Positions 60,001-64,000 of a stretch of 64,000 nucleotides of DNA are shown here, piece after piece (positions within the stretch are counted from its first letter, which is position 1; each line of letters opens with the position of its first letter). The translations under genes and the position numbers were made by a program. The stretch is from Cryptomeria japonica (lineage: Eukaryota > Streptophyta > Pinopsida > Cupressales > Cupressaceae), in NCBI RefSeq assembly GCF_030272615.1, contig NC_081413.1, forward strand, positions 557,405,136 through 557,469,135. The letters run 5' to 3'. Below the pieces are notes generated by a model that was not told where the DNA came from, did not search any database, and worked only from the letters and a program-made list of their open reading frames with translations.

Positions 60001-60508
60001 TTCTATATGCAAAAAGTAAATGCAACAGAAATGTCATCTGTGTGTGATGGTTTAATTTTGAATTCGACAATGATTGGACACTTCAAATTGAAAAAATAGA
60101 TGCAAAAGTTTTTTTGCCTACTAGATGATTATCAGATTAATATTGTTTTGATGAGTAACTCATAGTTTATGGTTGACAGCGATGGAAAGAGAAGTTCTTT
60201 GTCAATGTTGGTACAGACTGTGGCCTCACTATTGCAGGATTCTATTATGTATGCTTTTCTCGTAGTGATGGCTCAGTTAATGGTTTCTACTATGATCCAA
60301 ACAGCAGGTACGTAAGTCTTACTCGGCTTCATTTTAAGATTGAATCGTTGCTTGGCTCCGTTTAACTGCTTTCAATTATCCTGTCTTTTGAGAAATACTG
60401 AACTAGCATGTTGATTTGTACAATTTCAGTCCGTTCCAGAAGTTGGAGCTGAAGGCAACAAATGAAGGCCGAGCTGGTTACAGTTTTGCTTCATATGAAT
60501 TTCAATAA
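1443..60508 (+). CDS. GID4 / Vid24-family substrate receptor of the GID/CTLH E3 ubiquitin ligase, eight coding exons
   Basis: Exons: 1443-1506, 5048-5103, 8829-8972, 22761-22834, 23009-23063, 23207-23269, 60180-60307 and 60430-60508. Together they give 663 nt, 220 residues plus TAA. Family knowledge: GID4 is the receptor of the GID/CTLH RING ligase that binds N-terminal proline degrons; in yeast it directs gluconeogenic enzymes to degradation, and plants have the complex in cytosol and nucleus. Seen here: after a short variable N-terminus (residues 1-35) the Vid24 beta-barrel domain runs from about 36 to the C-terminus, with KDEAWKVNV (53-61), GYLCGSMEALNVP (71-83), TFWEGEIVD (91-99), FFTGKWEA (105-112), MRHWSKF (118-124), NYPYIFMRWKEKFFVNV (around 146-162) and FYYDPNSSPFQKLELK near the end. 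The MPVRV start and total length fit plant homologues. Every intron is GT-AG and every join preserves the family sequence, so the gene looks functional. Introns are 3541, 3725, 13788, 174, 143, 36910 and 122 bp. Confidence 0.95.
1507..5047 (+). other. GID4 intron 1
   Basis: 3.5-kb intron. Apart from the tRNA-related segment at 1884-1956 I recognise no element in it. Most is AT-rich unique-looking sequence with no frame resembling a known protein. Confidence 0.8.
1884..1956 (-). repeat. tRNA-related segment (degenerate tRNA or SINE head)
   Basis: Read on the minus strand it has CTCTCAGTGGAAGAGC, which resembles a tRNA D-arm with the internal A box. About 30 nt later comes GATTCAAATTTTAG, which resembles a T-arm with the B box. 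The 73-nt span fits a tRNA. The acceptor-stem ends do not pair, so it is not a functional tRNA gene; a SINE head or tRNA pseudogene is more likely. Confidence 0.35.
5048..5103 (+). CDS. GID4 exon 2
   Basis: A 56-bp exon between ATGCAG and GTAAGT. Joined to exon 1 it completes codon 22 and encodes residues 22-40, ending PCRLLSVGQ, which matches the SVGQ|AF junction of plant GID4 proteins. The exon is too short to appear as an ORF in this frame; a longer reading in another frame is misleading. Confidence 0.92.
6131..6399 (-). repeat. Left LTR (3' LTR) of the 2.2-kb element
   Basis: Begins TGAAAAATAAATTG and ends TATTCTAATA on the + strand. On the coding strand the 5' end is TA rather than TG. 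It contains AGCTAAAAGCTAA-type repeats. Confidence 0.88.
6616..7045. repeat. About seven copies of a hairpin-forming motif
   Basis: A motif of the form GATTTT-GAGG-AAAAATC recurs at about 6616, 6741, 6799, 6847, 6956, 6990 and 7022, usually followed by a GTGAAAACC-like tail. Each copy can fold as a short stem with a GAGG-type loop. The copies lie inside the 2.2-kb element, near its 3' LTR in element orientation. Confidence 0.65.
7499..7690. repeat. 110-bp repeat pair inside the 2.2-kb element
   Basis: Two copies start GGCACGGAAAACGA at about 7499 and 7609. Both continue to a shared CTCGAAAAACCCACCAAG tract. Confidence 0.65.
8015..8301 (-). repeat. Right LTR (5' LTR) of the 2.2-kb element
   Basis: Same sequence as the left LTR with a few substitutions and one extra copy of the internal TTTAAAAGCTAA-type repeat. 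The primer-binding site adjoins it with no spacer. Confidence 0.88.
8829..8972 (+). CDS. GID4 exon 3
   Basis: 144 bp, phase 0 at both ends, residues 41-88. It begins AFDGTQNVSNSQKDEAW and ends NVPSAETP. The acceptor is TTTGCAG and the donor GTAAGA. It covers the first strands of the Vid24 domain. Confidence 0.95.
12011..12060. repeat. ACATAC-type microsatellite
   Basis: About six tandem CATACA units run into a TATATATG tail. Reading frames crossing it, rich in Tyr-Thr or Val-Tyr, are artefacts. Confidence 0.95.
12275..13377 (+). pseudogene. Gypsy gag, N-terminal part, frameshifted
   Basis: Three or four frames in sequence: 12275-12526 (Gln/Asn-rich start), 12559-12789 (ends MTLPNFDGSGKFT), 12876-13163 (WWHHGLITQGQ, then FTQKFIMRFDQ and LTQLKQHGTVEDYIVQFQ) and 13090-13377. 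The third matches the retrotransposon gag domain, where the F..L.Q.GTV..Y...F pattern is typical. Stops at 12524 and 12787 and a frame change near 13100 break it. It is cut at 13377 by the nested insertion. Confidence 0.85.
13378..13853 (+). repeat. 5' LTR of the nested Copia-type element
   Basis: 476 bp, TGTTAGTG to ACTAACA. It contains GGTTTTTCTCCCTCGAGTAG near 13747, a typical late-LTR Copia motif. Confidence 0.92.
15071..15352. repeat. Six 47-bp tandem repeats with internal hairpin
   Basis: Units start TGTATATTTCTC at 15071, 15118, 15165, 15212, 15259 and 15306 (period exactly 47). Most contain ATATTTCTC and GAGAAATAT as facing arms around a 7-nt loop. A minus-strand frame of 131 codons through the array is a by-product of the repeat. 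Confidence 0.93.
15375..15588. repeat. Five hairpins with a constant loop
   Basis: A loop TTGAGAGACTC (one copy ATTC) is flanked by facing 6-nt arms at 15375, 15401, 15475, 15501 and 15565. Arms are GTCATG/CATGAC in copies 1 and 3 and ATCACG/CGTGAT in copy 2. Copies 4 and 5 are mixed. The purine tract of the element follows about 25 bp later. Confidence 0.85.
15627..16104 (+). repeat. 3' LTR of the nested Copia-type element
   Basis: 478 bp, same termini as the 5' LTR, with scattered mostly transition differences. Confidence 0.92.
16105..16200 (+). pseudogene. Gypsy gag C-terminus, zinc knuckle with lost cysteine
   Basis: This resumes gag on the right of the nested element. It reads CFKCKEPWKHGHMW, the CX2CX4HX4C zinc knuckle of retroelement gag proteins, with the last cysteine replaced by tryptophan (TGT to TGG). 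Confidence 0.75.
16354..16623 (+). pseudogene. Gypsy aspartic protease domain
   Basis: It reads MDSGASHNFID, which carries the catalytic D-S-G of retropepsins (DSGAS is typical of Ty3/gypsy). The later DANVILGTPWIHSLG corresponds to the usual ILG.PWL segment. The frame stops at 16621-16623, with a gap of about 200 bp before the recognisable RT. Confidence 0.88.
16835..18021 (+). pseudogene. Gypsy reverse transcriptase and partial RNase H
   Basis: RT begins near 16860 (GFEHTIELEGAE, then MRMCIDYRALNKK at about 17056-17094). A frameshift near 17115 is followed by a second frame change near 17165, after which 17134-18021 is open. It shows IAFRCHYGHFEFLVLSFGLT, the catalytic FDDILIY (the usual Y.DDILVY), RGFVGLCSYY and the RNase H motifs DCDASREG, YDKEMLAI and KTDHNSLRFF. 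The sequence ends abruptly about one third short of full RNase H. An ACCGATCATAAT repeat at 17971 and 18011 marks the truncation point. Confidence 0.92.
18030..18780 (-). pseudogene. Antisense Ty1/copia pol fragment (integrase end to start of RT)
   Basis: On the minus strand, from about 18765 down to 18035, it reads ACYLVNRSPTLAL and EVWSSKKPSLKHL (end of integrase core). It then reads GCKLWDTVAERVLYTRSVIF-like sequence, the conserved stretch between integrase and RT. Last come FWKAAMDDKMAALRKDNT and GLKWVFKRRKGYDSNVEKV, the start of Copia RT. Stops and frame changes are frequent. It begins directly after the truncated gypsy RNase H and ends before the 134-bp duplication. No LTR is left. Confidence 0.85.
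18783..19040. repeat. 134-bp tandem duplication
   Basis: Two copies start ATCACTCTATCAAATT at 18783 and 18917 and run through GGACTAACATG and CCATAAGG to AGAAGTTGA. They differ at about ten positions by eye. Confidence 0.88.
19041..22760. other. Unassigned part of intron 3
   Basis: No protein similarity, LTR pair or target duplication was recognised on either strand. The minus-strand frame at 21887-22219 (110 codons) has no recognisable motif. Confidence 0.5.
22761..22834 (+). CDS. GID4 exon 4
   Basis: 74 bp, residues 89-112 plus two bases of codon 113. It reads VVTFWEGEIVD then a tract ending TGKWEA. The acceptor is TTCCCAG and the donor GTATGT. Confidence 0.95.
23009..23063 (+). CDS. GID4 exon 5
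   Basis: 55 bp. It completes codon 113 (Ser) and encodes up to residue 131, including MRHWSKF and ending EPLL. The acceptor is TTAACAG and the donor GTAAGT. It follows a 174-bp intron. Confidence 0.95.
23207..23269 (+). CDS. GID4 exon 6
   Basis: 63 bp, phase 0, residues 132-152, ending NYPYIFM just before GTAAGC. The next exon lies 36.9 kb downstream. Confidence 0.95.
25032..25469 (-). pseudogene. Unrecognised 145-codon frame downstream of RNase H
   Basis: The open part begins MAFLGLISAKQLKALF. The same frame extends upstream (toward 25640) with KVAKLAKAEWRTF and a tryptophan-to-stop change, so the original protein was longer. It is mainly helical and acidic, with two WDAL/EWAI-type tryptophan segments. 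I do not recognise a family. It follows the RNase H domain on the same strand and probably belonged to the same element. Confidence 0.4.
25650..26120 (-). pseudogene. RNase H-like domain (plant retroelement type)
   Basis: Reading from 26120 down: GWYKVIFDGVSRGNPGPSGA holds the first catalytic Asp and the SRGNPGP motif of the RVT_3 type. It continues with NNMAKAQVALQAV (the usual NN.AE, here with Gln for Glu), then a GDS.IIVNAI segment and finally VPRAGNDVADVLSKWA with the last Asp. One in-frame TAA lies before GDS, and the catalytic Glu is lost, so it is inactive. The frame ends at 25650. Confidence 0.85.
27442..29870. mobile_element. Solo LTR, 2.4 kb, gypsy-like ends
   Basis: Begins TGTGATGTCCCC and ends GGGACATTACA(A): a terminal inverted repeat of about 11 bp. 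Flanked by ATTTG (27437-27441 and 29871-29875), with one extra A after the canonical CA at the right end. The same end signature occurs in the solo LTR at 48952 and at the gypsy LTR end at 12224. A 417-bp tandem array fills almost half of it. Confidence 0.75.
27493..28658. repeat. 417-bp tandem array, 2.8 copies, nearly identical
   Basis: TGATCAAGGGTGGCAGCC starts at 27493, 27910 and 28327 (period 417), and again at 27825 and 28242, because each unit ends with a second copy of its own first 78 bp or so. The third unit is partial (332 bp). Copies differ at only a handful of positions. Each unit contains facing AAAATCGTCTTAT and ATAAGAC..ACGATTTT arms that can form a hairpin. Confidence 0.95.
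31430..31991. repeat. 281-bp tandem duplication
   Basis: Two adjacent copies begin CACTTGTATTTATTCTGCCC at 31430 and 31711 and end GACTATTGGCCACAC. Only about five differences are seen by eye, so the duplication is recent relative to neighbouring repeats. Confidence 0.95.
32947..32965. repeat. CA microsatellite
   Basis: About nine CA units. Confidence 0.9.
34820..35275 (+). pseudogene. RNase H-like domain (plant retroelement type)
   Basis: It reads GRFILVVVLPLGTQTNHFAE (NH.AE, the catalytic Glu region), then GLKLAQ-stop-GFKKVWLEGDS with the catalytic GDS. FEEC-type helices and ISHIYHEGNVFDN follow, where the usual REGN.AAD has lost its last Asp. The in-frame TAG at about 35002 and that loss make it inactive. 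Confidence 0.8.
35742..39419 (-). mobile_element. Element C: 3.7-kb solo-LTR-like unit, gene-less member of the A/B/C family
   Basis: On the minus strand it begins TGTTGTGTTG (39419) and ends ACACATCAACA (35742). Target duplication CTACT (35737-35741) and CTATT (39420-39424) has one mismatch, and the interrupted reading frame of the host element is restored when C is removed. Shared with A and B: a CCCATT-GCA-AATGGG hairpin 25-40 bp from the start followed by GACCCCC, a GTCGGCCTAG tract before a TATA site (TATAAAGG at about 37769-37774), a second TATATAAGG site at about 36515-36522, and the terminal GAGAGGATA then TATTTTATT block. Only 1.25 kb separates its two TATA sites, and no long frame lies there. 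Confidence 0.8.
39700..39975 (+). pseudogene. Coiled-coil-like frame of the RNase H-bearing remnant
   Basis: 91 codons beginning MNKINVKLRALHVKFD, with heptad-like spacing (LNEIHSKMNVMANQISLLKVE). I recognise no family. It is probably part of a longer broken frame that continues to about 40390. Confidence 0.35.
40400..41032. other. Unassigned stretch left of element A
   Basis: It may be a diverged continuation of the antisense gypsy remnant found beyond element A, but I see no diagnostic motif. Minus-strand frames of 73-82 codons here are not recognisable. Confidence 0.35.
41960..43165 (+). repeat. Cluster of about 26 AAGTCCGCC-like motifs in element A
   Basis: The motif [CA]AAGTCCGCC[CT][TA]AGG and variants recur every 25-70 bp, always in the same orientation. 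The sequence between copies is poorly conserved. The cluster sits between the element's 5' end and its first TATA site. Confidence 0.85.
43754..43760 (+). promoter_or_regulatory. First TATA-like site of element A
   Basis: TATATAT within CTCTATATATTC, about 440 bp upstream of the ATG at 44199. The position corresponds to the TATATAAA site of element B. Confidence 0.45.
44199..47375 (+). pseudogene. Element-encoded protein of unknown family, copy A (broken)
   Basis: Starts ATG at 44199 (MTTKGAPSRKAP), shifts frame near 44320, is open at 44285-44860, 44925-45386, 46110-46556, 46578-47021 and 47097-47375, and has at least eight stops overall. It is homologous over its whole length to the frame in element B: AAGFP..C.EL..ECARHY, SWL/NWL, FHMSSYVIY, YPT(N/D)R(I)VLLEV, PDWLKERL, LGPST. 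Several stops are TAG where copy B has a Gln codon, for example in WVD-stop-Q, consistent with cytosine deamination. The C-terminal third is coiled-coil-like. I do not recognise the family. No protease, RT or integrase motif is present. Confidence 0.75.
47516..47523 (+). promoter_or_regulatory. Second TATA-like site of element A
   Basis: TATATAAA, 807 bp before the element end, preceded by a GATC-rich tract (TTGATCTTAGATTGATCTCG) and CCATTCATT. The same arrangement occurs in B and, less well, in C. It is the likely U3/R promoter. Confidence 0.55.
48535..48951 (-). pseudogene. Antisense Ty3/gypsy RT-RNase H remnant
   Basis: On the minus strand from 48951: MEVPQDIGAIRLLLGHVKYY (the usual R.FLGH.GYYRRFI segment), then QRFLNKFTQVSSLF, LIWSRKQQEAFDYL, MYFASKLM and NYSTNRKAFVMAY (RNase H region). 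Stops break it. The matching upstream part is displaced to 49738-49798 and beyond by the solo LTR at 48952 and element B. Confidence 0.75.
48952..49732. mobile_element. Solo LTR, 781 bp, in the antisense gypsy remnant
   Basis: Begins TGTAATGTCCC and ends GGGGACATTACA (inverted ends of about 11 bp), with perfect duplication CATAT (48947-48951, 49733-49737). It has the same end signature as the 2.4-kb solo LTR at 27442, but no tandem array. Confidence 0.88.
49812..49832. repeat. Terminal palindrome of element B
   Basis: CCCCATTTAAATGGGG, a perfect 16-bp palindrome about 15-20 bp from the element start. A and C have hairpins of different sequence at the same place. Confidence 0.85.
50242..52208 (+). 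repeat. 14 palindromic repeats spaced 166-167 bp in element B
   Basis: A 33-nt core with facing arms GTCCCT and AGGGAC around a 5-nt loop, plus outer TCGC/GCGA arms, starts at 50242, 50409, 50576, 50618, 50785, 50951, 51128, 51295, 51337, 51502, 51678, 51844, 52010 and 52176. Spacings are 167, 167, 42, 167, 166, 177, 167, 42, 165, 176, 166, 166 and 166. The sequence between cores is much less conserved. Two copies (51295, 51678) have GTCCTT with AAGGAC, a paired change in both arms. Confidence 0.95.
52537..52544 (+). promoter_or_regulatory. First TATA site of element B
   Basis: TATATAAA in GTGCTTATATAAAGGGGG, about 500 bp before the ATG at 53047. The downstream leader has a GTATGG donor-like site at 52846 and an acceptor-like TGTGTAG ending at 53044, so a leader intron is likely. 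Element A keeps an acceptor at the same place. Confidence 0.6.
53047..56248 (+). pseudogene. Element-encoded protein of unknown family, copy B (two lesions)
   Basis: ATG at 53047 (MATPKAGASTSRPAL), open to 54108. A frame change near 54030, where B lacks about 14 bp present in A, leads to the frame that runs to 55495 (TAG). The same frame then continues to 56248. Without these two lesions the product would be about 1,060 residues. Residues about 60-350: helical domain with IKAAGFP, ECARHYDPQSR, LSEEAISEAFHLP, FHMSSYVIYALI, TLQGG and YPTDRIVLLEV. The middle part is Ser/Lys/Glu-rich and basic (possible nuclear signal, RGSKRKERPGKRESSKKK). The final third has IPDWLKERL, ETFELGPST and long coiled coils. 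The N-terminal domain loosely recalls plant transposon or mobile-domain proteins (YDP..R....G..LS...I...F.LP), but this is only an impression. Confidence 0.75.
56442..56449 (+). promoter_or_regulatory. Second TATA-like site of element B
   Basis: TATTTATA, 853 bp before the element end, preceded by GATCTTGACCATTGATC and GGACCATTCATT, tracts shared with element A. It is the likely start of the element's own genomic transcript. Confidence 0.55.
57300..60179. other. Unassigned end of intron 6
   Basis: The left part (57300-58000) may continue the antisense gypsy remnant, but I could not confirm domain motifs. The rest, including 58100-60179, shows no element border or coding similarity. Confidence 0.45.
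60180..60307 (+). CDS. GID4 exon 7
   Basis: 128 bp, residues 153-194 plus two bases of codon 195. It begins RWKEKFFVNV and includes CGLTIAGFYYVCF and GFYYDPNS. The acceptor is GTTGACAG and the donor GTACGT. It resumes the frame left at exon 6 exactly. Confidence 0.95.
60430..60508 (+). CDS. GID4 exon 8 and stop
   Basis: 79 bp. It completes Ser195, then reads PFQKLELKATNEGRAGYSF and ends SYEFQ before TAA at 60506-60508. An AATAAA overlaps the stop (60504-60509); it is too close to act alone, and the polyadenylation site is probably further downstream. Confidence 0.95.
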
Positions 60509-61008
60509 AAGATGTGTAGTTTATTCAGTGTTTTTGATATAGACAATGAAAAGTATAGTTAATTTTATGAAGTAAGAAATACAGAATTGATTTGTATACT
60601 TGACTCAATACTTGAACAGAAGGTAGCATGAACATATATATACAGACTGCTTCATATCATGGCTGATCAGACTTGCTTGTAATATGGTTTCTGAATCATT
60701 CATTTCCAATCCATTCTTTTGTTGCTGAAGGTCTTCATGTGAGAGAGATATGTATGGTCAGAATTTAGAGGAGCCAACACAATGTTTTGCTTGACTCTGA
60801 AATTTAATGGTGTTCATTGTTAGAAACTGGAATTCGTTTTGAAGTTTTTGGCATGTATATCTTATCTGGACGGACTGTTCTTCAGTGTTCCATAGGTGTG
60901 TGTCCCTAGCCCTATGGATCCCTTGGGACATCCCTGGCATTTAAGAGACTTGGGAACAGGGATCAGATGTTCTCTTGCACTGGATTGTTTCTGTTTTTAA
61001 AATGTTGG
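60509..61008 (+). other. Probable 3' UTR and downstream sequence of GID4
   Basis: The transcript must end after 60508. TTGTAAT and AATATGG near 60680 and several AT-rich tracts are possible polyadenylation elements, but the site cannot be fixed. A tract resembling a repeat at 9290-9340 (TGGGATGTCC/TTGGGACATCC type) lies near 60900. Confidence 0.35.
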
Positions 61009-61095
61009 CAACGTGCAGGTTTCTTGGAGGGCCTGCAAAAACTTGTGAACACACGACTGATAAAAATCCCAAGGATGAGAAAAAGGGATGGGGGC
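61009..61095 (+). other. Exon-like segment downstream of GID4
   Basis: A segment of about 80 bp sits between an acceptor-like GTGCAG and a donor-like GGCTCAG|GTATGT. One frame is open throughout and charged (TCEHTTDKNPKDEKKGWGL). It could be a spliced 3' UTR exon or the exon of another gene. I cannot link it to a family. Confidence 0.2.
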
Positions 61096-61099
61096 TCAG

Positions 61100-64000
61100 G
61101 TATGTCTGATTATGTCTGATTATTGTGTTTCTTACACCATGCTTGCAACTTAGCAATTTGTTATGGCTCATATCAGATTGTTACATTTTCTGATTTTTCA
61201 TGGAAATTTTATATATCAGTATTCACAAGGTGCCGAAAGTGAGGATTTCGACCTCCTTGTTTTCCTCAATGAACAAACACTAATTGCAATAATAATGAAA
61301 TCAGAAACTCTTTAGTATTCTTCTACTGCTTTCTGTGGACTGATGCTAAAAGTGTCAAATAGGTAAACTCACGAGATACTAGACACCCATCTACACACCA
61401 TTTGTCTGCGATTTGATTCACTTAAATGGAATTACAGTGTCTCAACGTTTTGCAAAAATGAAGCCAATGAGACATGAATGCAAAGTATCAACGTAGAAAT
61501 ATTGAAACTAATGTTGTATTTTGGCAAGGTTGACACTTTCTCATCCCAAATCCATAAATTACAACGTATCTAGGATGGTTTGAGACCTCTTTACAAGCAT
61601 ATATATTTGAAGAAGATACATGAGTTATTGAATGGTGAAATCAAATTTTAAAACCTCTACTCATTAAAAAGTCTCTCATATGTTGAGAGAAATGGAACAA
61701 GTTTTTAGAATTTGATTTCCTAAGGTAATATTTAATTAATGCTATGTATTTTGACCGGTTAATCTATTTTTGAACGACAAAGAAGAAGAAGAGTGTAAGG
61801 CTATAAATTTTGACTAGTCAAGCTATTTTTTAACAAATGACAAGAAAAAAGAAGTGTTGTATCAAATGCACATGATAAGATCATTATATGAATCATTAAA
61901 TCTTAATATACAAGCACAGATACAGCTTCATATGGATTTAATACATGCACATTACTTGAAGTCTTTTGGATACATTTCGTTACGTATCAAATGCATGGTT
62001 GAGGGTAGAACGTGCTAACTTATCATAAAACTTTTCTTTTATTTATTATCTTTAATGTTCACGCTTCTAATAGTCTGCATGGTGAACTCTCAGCTAGAAC
62101 TGCGAGAATGAGAAGTTTCAAGTGTTCTGAACTTAGATACTTGGCTTGTGAGGGGAAAAAATTTTAATTTAAAAAACAAATAAATGGACACGGTTCACAA
62201 AAATAGTATATCATTTAAGCACCTAGAATAAAATAATATAAAACAAATAATCCTTTATAGTGTCGTATATTTAACACAATAAAATGCATGAAACAAGATT
62301 CAATACTAGATTTAGACTGCATCCATTCATAATAATATGATTTAAGAGCACATGCAAGACAAATTATTGTAAGAGTTTCAACACACAACCGCCTCCAGCT
62401 TCAAAGGCTAAAAACTATTAAAAATAAATGTCTAGCCTAAATATTAAATAGGAATGCTAAATAGAAATGCCCAAAATGTGCTACTATATATGGTGGTGGA
62501 TGATTTGCCAAAACCATTAGGCAGCTGAAACTTATTTAAGCTCAATTAAAAGAGGTATTATGAAAGGGTTCCACCACCATTTTACAAAAGTCAATAAAGA
62601 TGGTTGTCCAAACATCTACATGAAACAACACATTGTCTACGGAATAACAGCTCAGTTTTTATTCTTGGAAGGTGGATGGTACCTCAAGAAGAGTGGGCAG
62701 ATAAGCGTTGCTATTGTACTCTAAAAATGGTGGAGACGAAATGACATCACATCATGAAGTGTTCAGCTTACAAGGATATTAGGATCAATTACACCAAGAC
62801 GCTTATGTGTGGGCTCCTTGAGTAACTTGTTTGAAGAAGAAAGAATAACAAAAGTTGCAGATTACTTGATCAAGATATATGGTAGAAGTTCCAAGATACA
62901 AAAGGAAAAGAAGATTTAGTAGGTGCGGTGTAGCTGATCTATTCGATTTTTGAACTTTAGTGTTTATTTGTATTGTTTAGCCTTGTGACCAGTATTAAAA
63001 ACATTCATTCATTCATTAGTGTGCTAGTTGGACAAATAATTTAATTAATTCTAGATTTGAAAGGCAGGGTTTACAAAAACAATGTGATTGTTTTACTTTA
63101 ATCAGTGTAGCTGGTGGTTATTTCGATGTCACCATTAGTGTCACATATTTGGTGCACATAAAGTCTTAGCTTAAATTCCCACCCATATACTCTACCACTT
63201 GCCTTTTATCCATTGCCCAACTTCAACTACCATTGAACTACATATAAAGGAGGCTTTGAAGCATAAGAGCTCATGCATATTTTGGAAGATGTAGAGGAAG
63301 AGCGGAGTGTTGTTGAGTAGATATGACGATCATTAAGGATTGTGAAATGGTTGTGGGTACTGTCCTTGCCAAGGGTGGCACTGTTTTCTACTAGCACTAG
63401 CACGCCGGCAAGGCATTGCACATAGGTACCACATTTTTACAATTATTGTTGCTAGTATGATGTTTATTTTGCGATGTGTATTTGTTTCAAGTTTAATTTG
63501 GGTGTGGACATTTTTGTAATATATCAACCCAACAAAATCACTATAAAAGAATTAGAGTATCTTGATGCCAGGTGGCTCCTAGTCCACTATGTTTGAAATT
63601 GTTGTTGTGGACGAAGAATTTCACAAGGCAACAAGGAATGCCATGTGTGTGGGGTTCGACGACAGGGAAATACATGCAAGGCATGGTTACTTGATTGACC
63701 AGTTCCTCAAGGACGGTGTGATCGACTATGACTGGTTCCTCCACATAAGATGTCACTTTAGCATGGAAGCACGTGATGGTGATGGTGAGAGAGTTTGACA
63801 CTGAGCACACTATTGTATGATTGTCGCCCATTGTAGACTACATGGATGCTACCGACTTTGACCCCATCTCTCAACTTGTTTAATTGACACAATTCTTATC
63901 CTCTTGCTTACTTGCACATGATGGAGCTATGATTACCAAAAGAAGGCCTCAAAGACAAAGTGGTTGAGGGCTAGAGCATGACTACAATAATGTGGAACAT
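61100..64000. other. Unassigned downstream sequence
   Basis: AT-rich sequence with no recognised gene or element border. The open frame at 63589-63798 (MFEIVVVDEEFHKATRNAMC) has a plausible protein-like composition but no recognisable motif, and the window ends before its context can be judged. Confidence 0.45.

Larger units (their letters stand above)
23270..60179 (+). other. GID4 intron 6, 36.9 kb
   Basis: The intron is bounded by ATG|GTAAGC and TTGACAG|CGA, and the flanking exons join in frame. It contains at least eight mobile-element pieces listed separately. Parts with nothing recognised: 23270-24050, 26150-27436, 29876-34740 (except 31430-31991 and a CA repeat) and 57300-60179. Intron splicing must be efficient despite this length if the gene works. 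Confidence 0.9.

Overview
The window is nuclear DNA of a seed plant, most likely a gymnosperm and probably a conifer (inference). It is AT-rich and has no bacterial gene layout. It holds one spliced host gene whose introns are filled with old, nested LTR retrotransposons. No rRNA gene, intact tRNA gene or CRISPR array was seen. The host gene is a complete plant GID4 (Vid24-family) homologue on the + strand: eight coding exons from the ATG at 1443 to the TAA at 60506-60508. A 220-residue protein is therefore spread over 59 kb, and intron 6 alone is about 36.9 kb. All exon joins are GT-AG and keep frame.  Layout: 1-1442 is upstream sequence with a 186-bp tandem duplication and a short uORF that overlaps the GID4 start. 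Intron 1 carries a tRNA-related segment. Intron 2 holds a Copia-type solo LTR (TSD TTGTG) split by a 2.2-kb non-autonomous Copia-type element (TSD ATAAT). Intron 3 holds a degenerate Ty3/gypsy element (gag, protease, RT, RNase H) split by a 2.7-kb non-autonomous Copia-type element, followed by an antisense Copia fragment. Intron 6 holds two remnants of an RNase H-bearing element, a 2.4-kb solo LTR with a 417-bp tandem array, a 781-bp solo LTR, an antisense gypsy remnant, and three members of one unusual family called A, B and C here.  A (41038-48322), B (49799-57294) and C (35742-39419, minus strand) are single units. They begin TGTTG (TATTG in A), end CAACA and have 5-bp target-site duplications (GGAAC, GTACC, CTACT/CTATT). 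By structure they are solo LTRs, but A and B are over 7 kb and each contains a gene-sized reading frame for a protein of roughly 1,060 residues that I do not recognise. Each unit has a terminal hairpin and two TATA-like sites; A and B also carry an upstream array of short repeats. In B the array is 14 palindromic repeats spaced almost exactly 166-167 bp apart. C lacks the gene. This family is the best candidate for something undescribed.  A second theme is that several unrelated LTR elements here carry arrays of short hairpin-forming repeats, some with paired arm changes that keep the stem. All repeat calls rest on reading by eye; no database search or folding program was run.
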